From positions 1-21,856 of the forward strand of contig JAITCR010000193.1 in NCBI GenBank assembly GCA_031282985.1: a DNA stretch of 21,856 nucleotides, written 5' to 3'. The notes under the pieces were generated by a model, which searched no databases, had not been told where the DNA came from, and saw only the letters and a program-made list of their open reading frames with translations. Position 1 is the stretch's first letter. Each line of letters opens with the position of its first letter. Shown piece by piece: positions 16,231-21,856 of this stretch. The position numbers and the translations under genes are program-made. Origin of the DNA: Nitrososphaerota archaeon (lineage in GTDB: Archaea > Thermoproteota > Bathyarchaeia > Bathyarchaeales > Bathycorpusculaceae).

Positions 16231-16776
16231 ATGCCTATATCTCAAGCCTTAGTAACACGTTATTTCCAACTGATTGTTAGTAGACAATACGCTGAAGCTG
16301 AACGTGAACTGGAAAGAGTAAAACAGAAACTGCAAAAAACTGAATGGAACAGAGGTTATTTTCGTGCTCTATACGGAATGTATCTCTCAAAAAAAAATGC
16401 TAATGATGTTTATGCTTTCTTTTCAACGTTGGATTTAAGTGATAAAGTGTCACTTCATGTTTATCGGCGAGAGTTTTTGGATAACATGCGTAGTGGACTT
16501 CATGGCGATTTTGATCGTGGTTATTTTTCTGCTTGGGCAGATTGTATGCGTATTTTAACTCGTATGGATATTCCTGCTCCTGTAAGTGCAACAAGTTCAA
16601 AGAATGATGCTGCTACTGCTGCTGATGATGAGGAAGCAATTGAGACAGTTCGTAGTGATAAAAGTCAAGTAACTATAGCTAACTTTTTTAATGGTACAAA
16701 AATCTCTACAAAAGCAAAAAGCAAAGCTCTTTCTGAATCTGTGGTTAAGACTGAGGATGTAGTTAAAAAAGAGTAA
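16231..16776 (+). CDS. Conserved-looking protein with C-terminal PCNA-binding (PIP-box) peptide
   Basis: 181 aa from ATG 16231. An in-frame ATG at 16186 lies inside radA and would add 15 residues of low-complexity basic sequence; I prefer 16231, which sits 1 nt after the radA stop. The N-terminal ~110 residues are helical and charged, beginning MPISQALVTRYFQLIVSRQY and including WNRGYFRALYGMYLSKK and GDFDRGYFSAWADCMRIL. A low-complexity Ala/Asp/Glu linker follows, then QVTIANFF at residues 146-153, an exact Qxx(I/L/M)xxFF PIP box, and a Lys-rich tail. The architecture of globular domain, flexible linker and PIP peptide suggests a sliding-clamp-recruited factor. Adjacency to radA suggests recombination or fork repair. 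I do not recognise the N-terminal domain. Confidence 0.8.
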   Translation: MPISQALVTRYFQLIVSRQYAEAERELERVKQKLQKTEWNRGYFRALYGMYLSKKNANDVYAFFSTLDLSDKVSLHVYRREFLDNMRSGLHGDFDRGYFSAWADCMRILTRMDIPAPVSATSSKNDAATAADDEEAIETVRSDKSQVTIANFFNGTKISTKAKSKALSESVVKTEDVVKKE

Positions 16777-16861
16777 AACCTTTTCTATATTTACTAATGC
16801 GCTGTATCTGTTGAGGTATTGTGGATAACGGCGTTTTGATAGCGTTTTTTTAAATCAATAA

Positions 16862-17218
16862 TTAAAGTACCAGTATTGCATCTGTCGGGGGTACTACTTC
16901 TGTGGTGGGTATTGAACCTGTGGCTGCAAGGATTATTGTGTAGAATAGTATGTAGAAGGTTAACCATGCGAAGAAATACATACCTATGCCGGTCATTGTT
17001 ATTTTTGAGGGTGTTTCAACTTTATTTTGGAATTTTGCTTTTAGTAAACGTAAGGATAGCATGTAAATTAGTAAGGTAAGTACAATTGAGTAAAGTATAA
17101 CAGTTATTCCATCTATTCCCATTGAACTCTCTATTAATCTTGATAGAGCTGCGCATATTGCTCCAGCAGTGATTCCTAACGCCATTCTTAGCCAATAAAT
17201 TGTTGTTATAGTGTTCAT
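16862..17218 (-). CDS. Small three-helix membrane protein of unknown function
   Basis: 118 aa. Hydrophobic helices lie at about 7-26, 38-58 and 77-99, joined by a basic cytoplasmic-type loop (RLLKAKFQNKVE) between helices 2 and 3. Small residues (GITAGAICAA) mark helix 1. The C-terminal ~15 residues are Pro/Thr/Val-rich and soluble. A GAGG at a suitable distance precedes the ATG on the minus strand (in the reverse complement of 17219-17236), supporting translation. It is convergent with the PIP-box gene and divergent from NFACT. No enzymatic motif is visible and no family was recognised. Confidence 0.7.
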   Translation of the reverse strand: MNTITTIYWLRMALGITAGAICAALSRLIESSMGIDGITVILYSIVLTLLIYMLSLRLLKAKFQNKVETPSKITMTGIGMYFFAWLTFYILFYTIILAATGSIPTTEVVPPTDAILVL

Positions 17219-17350
17219 TTTCTTTTTTCCTCTTACCCTTATGAATGAACTCTATCATTATAAAATGTGTCTTCTATAAATGATTTCTCTTTAAGAAAAT
17301 AAGTTTGTTGCTTTTTACTTTGTTTCTCTTTAAATGTGGCTAAACTTTAT

Positions 17351-17358
17351 TTTATAAG
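17351..17358 (+). promoter_or_regulatory. TATA box for the NFACT gene
   Basis: TTTATAAG centred 28-29 nt upstream of ATG 17383, the distance expected for a leaderless transcript. It supports 17383 as the start over the TTG at 17365. Confidence 0.6.
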
Positions 17359-17382
17359 ATATACTTGATATGTTTTCAATTA

Positions 17383-19449
17383 ATGGTGTATTTGTTGGCT
17401 AAAAATGAGTTTACAAGTTTCGATGTTGCTGCTGCAGTAAGAGAACTAAAAAATGTGGTTCTTGGTTCACGGGTAAATAATATTCACCAGTTTGATCAAA
17501 AAACTGTAGTGTTTAAACTGCACAAAACTAGTTCGCTGCCTACTCGTTTGGTTGTCGAAGCAGGTAGAAGAATTCATTCAACCGTTTACGCTGAGGAGAG
17601 TCCTGCAGAGCCACCAGCATTTTGCATGATGTTGCGACATTATTTGAGAGATTCCTGGTTTGATAGCATTGAGCAGTATGAATTTGAACGTATCGTGGTT
17701 TTAGGTTTTAGAACAAAAACTGGTTTGTTGCGACTTGTAGTGGAATTATTTAGCGATGGCAACTTTATACTGGTTAATCCTGATGGCGTGATAATTCAAG
17801 CACTATTTTTTAAAAAAATGCGTGATCGTAATATTTTACGTGGTGAAAAATTCCAGTTTCCTCCGTCAACTGGTAAAAATCCTGTGAAACTTACCCAGTC
17901 GGATTTGCAAGTAGCTCTCGAGGCTTCGGGTGATGTTGAAGTTGTTCGTGTGTTTGCTCGTTCTGTTGGTCTTGGTGGTACTTATGCTGAGGAGGTTTTA
18001 CTTCAAGCGGGTATAGAAAAAACGGTGCTTTGTAAAAATTTAACCTCTGATAACATTGCTAGTATGTTTAGTATTTTACAGGGTCTGTTGTCTTGTTTGT
18101 TTGAAGGCAATTTTGATCCCTGTATTGTTGTTGATGTTAATGGCACCTATTTAGATGTGGTTCCTCTTCATTTGCGGCGTTATGAGGGTTATCTGTTTAA
18201 GGTTTTTCAAACGTTTAGTGATGCTCTTGATGAGTTTTTTTTAAAAGTTCGAACTGCTGAGAAAGCGTTGGCAAGTGTTGAAGTTGACAAGTTGCAAAGT
18301 GAGCAGAAACGGCTTAAGCGTATGATTGCTGATCAAGAAAAGGCTCTTGCTGAGGAGGAGGCTAAGTCTGAGCGGGATAGAATGATTGGTAATACTATTT
18401 ATGCTCATTTTAATGAGTTTGAAGTGTTTTTAAACAAGCTTGTTGTTGCGAATCAGCAGGGTGTTGAGTGGAGTAATGTTTTTGTGCAGGTTTTGGCGGA
18501 TAAGGCGGTTGGTAAGGTACCTGAGGTTTATGTTGAGGGTGTTGATGCTAAGAATTTGGTTGTTAATTTTGTTGTTGATGGGTTATGTTTTGGTTTGAGT
18601 TTGCGTTTGTCTATCTTTGATAATGCTAATGAGTTTTATGAGCGTGGAAAGCGTGCTAAGCAGAAGTCTGTTGGTACTATTGTGGCGCTTGAGGAGTCTA
18701 AGCGTAAATTGATGAGGGTTGAGCGGGAGTTGGCTGCGGCTGAGCATATGCGTAGTCTTAAGCCTGCGGAGATGCTTGAGGCGCTTGCGAAGCGTAAGGT
18801 TGAGGCTAAGGAGTGGTATGAAAAGTTTCGTTATTTTACTACGTCTGATGGGTTTTTAGTTGTTGCTGGTAAGGATATTGTGACTAATGATATTTTAATT
18901 AAGAAATATACTCTTCAGGAGGATGTGGTGTTTCATGCTGAAATTACGGGTTCGCCTTTTGTGGTGGTTAAGGCGGAGGGTAGGTTAGTTACTGATCAGG
19001 CTTTAAAGGAAGCTGGTGAGTATGCTGCTGCGTTTTGTCGTGCGTGGCGTGAAAATGTTGGTTCTGCAGATGTTTATTGGGTAAAGGTTGACCAGCTTAG
19101 TAAAAGTGGTCCTTCAGGGGAGTCTATTCCTCATGGTGCTTTTTTTGTGGTTGGAAAACGTAACTGGATGCGTAATACGTCTCTTAAAACAGCTATTGGT
19201 GTGGTAGTAAATGAAGAGTCTGCTTGTTTTATTGGTGGTTCTGTTGATGTTGTTCGTGCAAGATCTAAATCGTATGTGGTGCTTGTTCCTGGAGATTATC
19301 AGGGCAAAGACTTGTTGAAAATGGTGCTAAAAACTCTTATGTTAAAGCTTTCTAAAGACGATAAAGAGAAATTGGGCAAAACCTCCATTGAGCAGATTCG
19401 CGAATTCATACCCTACAATAAGGGAGCAATAAGTCAAAAGCCCTGCTGA
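17383..19449 (+). CDS. NFACT/Rqc2-family ribosome quality control protein
   Basis: 688 aa from ATG 17383; the frame extends six codons upstream to a TTG that lies too close to the TATA box. The N-terminal NFACT-N domain carries FTSFDVAAAVRELKNVVLGS and PAFCMMLRHYLRDSWFDSIEQ. A middle helix-rich region has coiled-coil arms (about 305-345 and 440-490). The NFACT-R domain begins WYEKFRYFTTSDGFLVVAGK. A further beta-rich C-terminal part follows (HGAFFVVGKRNWMR...). Homologues bind obstructed large ribosomal subunits with peptidyl-tRNA and direct C-terminal tailing (Rqc2 in eukaryotes, RqcH in bacteria and archaea). Older annotations call it fibronectin-binding protein. The central part has extreme G+T coding-strand composition. 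It is followed 57 nt later by a tRNA gene. Confidence 0.93.
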   Translation: MVYLLAKNEFTSFDVAAAVRELKNVVLGSRVNNIHQFDQKTVVFKLHKTSSLPTRLVVEAGRRIHSTVYAEESPAEPPAFCMMLRHYLRDSWFDSIEQYEFERIVVLGFRTKTGLLRLVVELFSDGNFILVNPDGVIIQALFFKKMRDRNILRGEKFQFPPSTGKNPVKLTQSDLQVALEASGDVEVVRVFARSVGLGGTYAEEVLLQAGIEKTVLCKNLTSDNIASMFSILQGLLSCLFEGNFDPCIVVDVNGTYLDVVPLHLRRYEGYLFKVFQTFSDALDEFFLKVRTAEKALASVEVDKLQSEQKRLKRMIADQEKALAEEEAKSERDRMIGNTIYAHFNEFEVFLNKLVVANQQGVEWSNVFVQVLADKAVGKVPEVYVEGVDAKNLVVNFVVDGLCFGLSLRLSIFDNANEFYERGKRAKQKSVGTIVALEESKRKLMRVERELAAAEHMRSLKPAEMLEALAKRKVEAKEWYEKFRYFTTSDGFLVVAGKDIVTNDILIKKYTLQEDVVFHAEITGSPFVVVKAEGRLVTDQALKEAGEYAAAFCRAWRENVGSADVYWVKVDQLSKSGPSGESIPHGAFFVVGKRNWMRNTSLKTAIGVVVNEESACFIGGSVDVVRARSKSYVVLVPGDYQGKDLLKMVLKTLMLKLSKDDKEKLGKTSIEQIREFIPYNKGAISQKPC

Positions 19450-19462
19450 AAGGCAGAAAATG

Positions 19463-19469
19463 TTTAAAT
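19463..19469 (+). promoter_or_regulatory. TATA (box A) for the CAT-anticodon tRNA
   Basis: TTTAAAT, 38-44 nt upstream of the mature tRNA 5' end and directly after the NFACT stop, a usual placement for an archaeal tRNA promoter with a short 5' leader. Confidence 0.5.
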
Positions 19470-19506
19470 GTTTTATGAAAGAGGTGTATAAGGTAGATAC
19501 ATATTT

Positions 19507-19580
19507 GGGCCCGTAGCTCAGCTAGGTAGAGCGCCAGACTCATAATCTGTTGGTCGTTGGTTCAAATCCGACCGGGCCCA
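19507..19580 (+). tRNA. tRNA with CAT anticodon (elongator Met, or Ile2)
   Basis: 74 nt, no intron and no encoded CCA. Acceptor stem GGGCCCG/CGGGCCC, D-stem GCTC/GAGC, anticodon loop CTCATAA with anticodon CAT, T-arm GTTGG-TTCAAAT-CCGAC, discriminator A. The first anticodon-stem pair (C27 with T43) is mismatched. A CAT anticodon can be elongator tRNA-Met or the AUA-reading tRNA-Ile2, which archaea modify to agmatidine; the GGGCCCG stem does not settle this. It is unlikely to be initiator. RNase Z and a CCA-adding enzyme must complete its 3' end. Confidence 0.93.
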
Positions 19581-19586
19581 CTTAAG

Positions 19587-19622
19587 TCACAACTATTTTT
19601 GTGATAACTTTTTTTATTTTTT
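19587..19622 (+). terminator. Hairpin plus T-tract after the tRNA
   Basis: TCACAA-CTATTT-TTGTGA (19587-19604) is followed by a T-rich run to 19622. Archaeal RNA polymerase terminates at T-tracts without needing a hairpin, so the T run is the main evidence. Confidence 0.5.
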
Positions 19623-19756
19623 CCGGAAAAACATGATAGTTTGTTCTGAAACATTTAATATGCTGTTGGCTTGTATATCACTACGGGTTGTAGTTTTTTT
19701 GTTTTATGTGGCTGTTTTGGGTAAGCTTTTAAGATTGACTTTTCTTATAGGGTTTG

Positions 19757-20920
19757 ATGTATATGAAACGTTGGGGTTTGTTTCTAGTTTTTTTGTTACT
19801 TCTTGTTGCTTTTTTGCCTGCGCTGTCTTTGTATGTGCGGCCTATTAGAGTTGAGGCTGACGAGTTTTATTTTGGAGTTTCTTTTGATGGTGATAGTGCT
19901 GAGGAGGCTTTTCCGTTAATTGACAAAATTAAGGGGTATGCTAATTTGTTTATTATAAATTCTTGGGGTATAGCTACTAATCAAACTGCGCTTAACATGT
20001 TGTGCGATTATGCAGCAGATTCTGGTTTGCATTTTATTGTGTTTTTTGCTTTCATTTCACGAACGATGTATCCTTGGCATCAACAGTGGTTAGATGAGGC
20101 ACATCAGCGGTGGGGGGATAAATTTTTAGGGTTATACTTAAATGACGAATACGGCGGGAAACAAATTGAGGGCAATGAACTTTTTACAACTGCAGCTAAT
20201 TATGCCGATGCTGCAGACCGTTTTGTAAATGGCGTAAAATTTGGGCCATCTGGAGAGGCAACAAGCATGCTCGATGCCAACGCTAAGGGTATACGTTTGT
20301 TTACCGCTGACTTTTTGCTATATTGGTGGGATTACCTTGCAGGATATGATGTTGTTTTCGCAGAATTAGGCTGGAACATTACTTCAAATCGTCAAATAGC
20401 CCTCTGTAGAGGCGCAGCCACAGCACAAGGCAAAGACTGGGGCACCATAATTACCTATGAAACCGACACACCACCATATCTGGGAAGCGCAGAAAAAATT
20501 TACCGCGACATGATAGACTCTTACCGCGCCGGCGCCAAATATGTTGCAATTTTTAATTATCCCACATACCCTGAAAATAACCCCTACGGCATACTATCAG
20601 AGGACCATTTTGAGGTGATGCACAAATTTTGGCAGTACACTAAATCATATCCACGATCCTTTTATGGCGTAGCGAAAGCGGACACAGTGCTAGTTTTGCC
20701 CTCAAACTATGGCTGGGGCATGCGACGCAGCCCATACATAACAGACGATTTCATATGGGGCATATGGCCTGAAGACGATAAAGCACCCCAAATTCTAAAC
20801 AATGTACAATGGCTAGAAACACGACACAACCTACAATTCGACATAATATACGAAAACTCACAATTCAACTATTCAAACATCTACCCAAAAATTATTCACT
20901 GGAATACCACCATACCATAA
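19757..20920 (+). CDS. Membrane-anchored or secreted TIM-barrel protein, glycosidase-like
   Basis: 387 aa from ATG 19757; TTG 19754 and ATG 19763 are alternatives, and an AGGG-like sequence sits just upstream. The N-terminus is a signal peptide or anchor: KRW, then a hydrophobic run GLFLVFLLLLVAFLPALSLY. The rest is soluble and looks like an alpha/beta barrel, with possible acidic catalytic residues D131 and E132 (LYLNDEYGG), E204 (FAELGWN) and E236 (TYETDT) in the TTG numbering, and abundant Trp and Tyr as in sugar-binding clefts. I would call it a predicted extracellular glycoside hydrolase-like protein; I cannot name a family. No C-terminal anchor. Stands alone between two tRNA genes. The plus strand changes from G/T-rich to A/C-rich near 20300. 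Confidence 0.7.
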   Translation: MYMKRWGLFLVFLLLLVAFLPALSLYVRPIRVEADEFYFGVSFDGDSAEEAFPLIDKIKGYANLFIINSWGIATNQTALNMLCDYAADSGLHFIVFFAFISRTMYPWHQQWLDEAHQRWGDKFLGLYLNDEYGGKQIEGNELFTTAANYADAADRFVNGVKFGPSGEATSMLDANAKGIRLFTADFLLYWWDYLAGYDVVFAELGWNITSNRQIALCRGAATAQGKDWGTIITYETDTPPYLGSAEKIYRDMIDSYRAGAKYVAIFNYPTYPENNPYGILSEDHFEVMHKFWQYTKSYPRSFYGVAKADTVLVLPSNYGWGMRRSPYITDDFIWGIWPEDDKAPQILNNVQWLETRHNLQFDIIYENSQFNYSNIYPKIIHWNTTIP

Positions 20921-21103
20921 TTTACCCTACACTTTAACCCTCTTCCCATATTGACTGAACTATCTGCCAACAAAACAACTCTAAGCAATATGTTCTTGTA
21001 CTTTTTGATATCTCTAACCTTCTACTATCATGGTTAATTATTAGGAAAAGTTAATATTGACAAGCAACTCAGATGGCTATAATCCGCCCTAAATCACGGT
21101 CAT

Positions 21104-21182
21104 GGGGCCGTCGTCTAGCATGGATTAGGATACATGCCTGGGGCGCATGCGATCCTGGGTTCAAATCCCAGCGGCCCCACCA
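21104..21182 (+). tRNA. tRNA-Pro (GGG), with encoded CCA
   Basis: Acceptor stem GGGGCCG/CGGCCCC, D-stem GTCT/GGAT with an 11-nt loop, anticodon stem CATGC/GCATG around the loop CTGGGGC (anticodon GGG), T-arm CTGGG-TTCAAAT-CCCAG, discriminator A at 21179, then CCA at 21180-21182. No intron. The anticodon reads CCC and CCU proline codons. An integrase relic begins 31 bp downstream on the other strand, so this gene is a likely attachment site of a past integrative element. Confidence 0.95.
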
Positions 21183-21213
21183 CAATAAACCAAGCCCCTG
21201 TTTAAATAGGGTC

Positions 21214-21456
21214 TCACTTGCGTTTTCTGAACAATCTCACGTCATCAAAGCTGCAAACGTATTCAAAGCCTGTCTCAATGAGTTTTTGTGCTTCTTGAAC
21301 TGTTTTTGCTGTTGCTGAATGGTATGCGTCGCTTTCAAAGTTTATCAGTTGGGTGCAGAATAAGGTGTTTTGTATGTTTTTATGTCCAAGTATTTTCATG
21401 ATGTGTAGGGTGTCTTTGGTTTTGTGGTATTCTGTGGTGGCTTTCCAGTGTCTTAG
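21214..21456 (-). pseudogene. Tyrosine recombinase (integrase) C-terminal relic
   Basis: The minus strand reads LRHWKATTEYHKTKDTLHIM, then KILGHKNIQNTLFCTQLINF, ending in a tail with KLIETGFEYVCSFDDVRLF and RKRK before the stop. This matches the C-terminus of archaeal XerA/SSV-like phage integrases. The R of the RHW motif and the H of LGHKN are present, but the catalytic Tyr expected in NTLxYTQL is Cys (TGC, plus-strand 21355-21357). Homology stops abruptly upstream of LRHWK, with a stop codon a few codons further on, so the N-terminal catalytic Arg and core-binding domain are missing. The ATG at 21399 is internal. A dead remnant of an element integrated at tRNA-Pro. Confidence 0.88.
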
Positions 21457-21483
21457 AGGGGCATGTCCTAAAGCAGATTAAAT

Positions 21484-21496
21484 GGTAAATCTCGCT
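21484..21496. repeat. Probable IS1-type inverted repeat end
   Basis: GGTAAATCTCGCT begins with GGT, as IS1-family ends do, and overlaps by 1 nt the stop codon of the IS1-like reading frame at 21496. It marks where the element abuts the integrase relic. Confidence 0.45.
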
Positions 21497-21856
21497 TAAA
21501 AAAACCAAAAATTAATAACCAAACCAACAACAACCCGATGCATAAGACAAGACTTCGAAAACCTAATCCCACACCTAACAAGCCTACTACACCACGTACG
21601 CAAAGACAAATACTTACGCTCAATACGCTGCGTATTACGTTTACCCACGTTCACAATACTCTCAACGATACGAGTTTCATATGCAACATTACCATCGCAA
21701 TAAACAATACTAATACGAAGCGCAGCAAGCAAACTGCGCAACTGATACTTCCACATCCTCACCCTACAACCATTACTCCCACCACAGTCACAATTTATGT
21801 AAATTCGACTACTATCTGGAAAAGTATGCTTACCCACACTTTCCCACCAGCGAGAT
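21496..21856 (-). pseudogene. Chimeric ISAzo13/IS1 transposase fragment, partial at window end
   Basis: One open frame on the minus strand runs off the window. Its first part, 21856-21703, reads SRWWESVGKHTFP and then INCDCGGSNGCRVRMWKYQL, the catalytic-domain signature of ISAzo13-family transposases (GGSNGxRxRxWK). From about 21702 it becomes YCDGNVAYE, NTQRIERKYLSLRTWCSRL, IRFSKSCLMHRVVVGLVIN and FWFF before the stop, which is the C-terminus of IS1-family transposases (TQRIER...LRT...FSKS..H..V.G..IN). The junction is in frame. Neither half contains a complete active site, so this is a rearrangement product. A GTG at 21837 could start a 113-aa peptide, but that is unlikely to be meaningful. 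Confidence 0.75.

Noticed and set aside
19633..19848. 71-codon hydrophobic frame between the tRNA and the barrel-protein gene
   Set aside because: It overlaps the start and signal sequence of the real gene in another frame; its hydrophobicity follows from the T-rich strand.
21073..21318. 81-codon plus-strand open frame
   Set aside because: It runs straight through tRNA-Pro and the integrase relic on the other strand; no homology or ribosome binding site.
21457..21483. GGGGCATGTCC-containing stretch between the integrase relic and the IS1-type end as a second IS terminus
   Set aside because: Position at the breakpoint is suggestive, but no matching inverted copy is visible in the window, so it cannot be assigned.

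Overview
The window reads as a low-GC archaeal chromosome segment. Support comes from RadA recombinase, short-form archaeal-type RNase Z, THUMP-domain tRNA m2G10 methyltransferase, archaeal-length PRPP synthetase, NFACT/Rqc2, TATA boxes placed for leaderless or short-leader mRNAs, and HdrA. My best inference is a TACK-group archaeon of the Bathyarchaeia type, because it combines an HdrA-MvhD fusion and polyferredoxin with no methanogenesis genes in view. A gut-associated lineage is possible, given low GC, heavy IS decay and a bacterial-style leucine-rich repeat (LRR) protein. The sequence alone does not prove this.

Layout. Positions 1-4650 are accessory DNA: a decayed IS110-type transposase (1-360), a 673-aa LRR protein built from two similar modules, a frameshifted DDE transposase relic resembling IS1634 (about 2930-3907), a GC-rich island with loose ~38-bp repeats (about 3995-4160), and a 478-bp element with perfect 19-bp terminal inverted repeats and TA flanks (4173-4650). 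Positions 4864-8213 hold a two-gene redox operon: a six-cluster polyferredoxin and an HdrA-MvhD fusion. Positions 8219-9502 carry a tRNA methylthiotransferase on the minus strand, divergent from a small ribbon-helix-helix regulator, a TTG-start 100-aa unknown and an AlkD-like DNA glycosylase. A TIM-barrel protein with an endonuclease IV-like metal ligand set follows. Next is a compact minus-strand operon, prs-trmG10-rnz (14821 down to 11964). Opposite it are radA and a gene 1 nt downstream whose product carries a consensus PCNA-binding peptide. Then come a small membrane protein, NFACT, a CAT-anticodon tRNA, a secreted or membrane-anchored barrel protein and tRNA-Pro(GGG). The right end (21214-21856) is mobile debris: a tyrosine recombinase C-terminus beside tRNA-Pro with its catalytic Tyr changed to Cys, and an in-frame ISAzo13/IS1 chimeric transposase running off the window.

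The core genes fall into three jobs: tRNA maturation and translation quality control (RNase Z, TrmG10, methylthiotransferase, NFACT, two tRNAs), DNA repair and recombination (AlkD, endoIV-like protein, RadA, PIP-box protein), and flavin/iron-sulfur electron transfer. The observations I rate highest are the PIP-box protein next to radA, abrupt keto/amino (G+T versus A+C) strand-composition reversals inside intact reading frames, the dead integrase at tRNA-Pro with the chimeric IS beyond it, and the RHH promoter with palindromes one helical turn apart.
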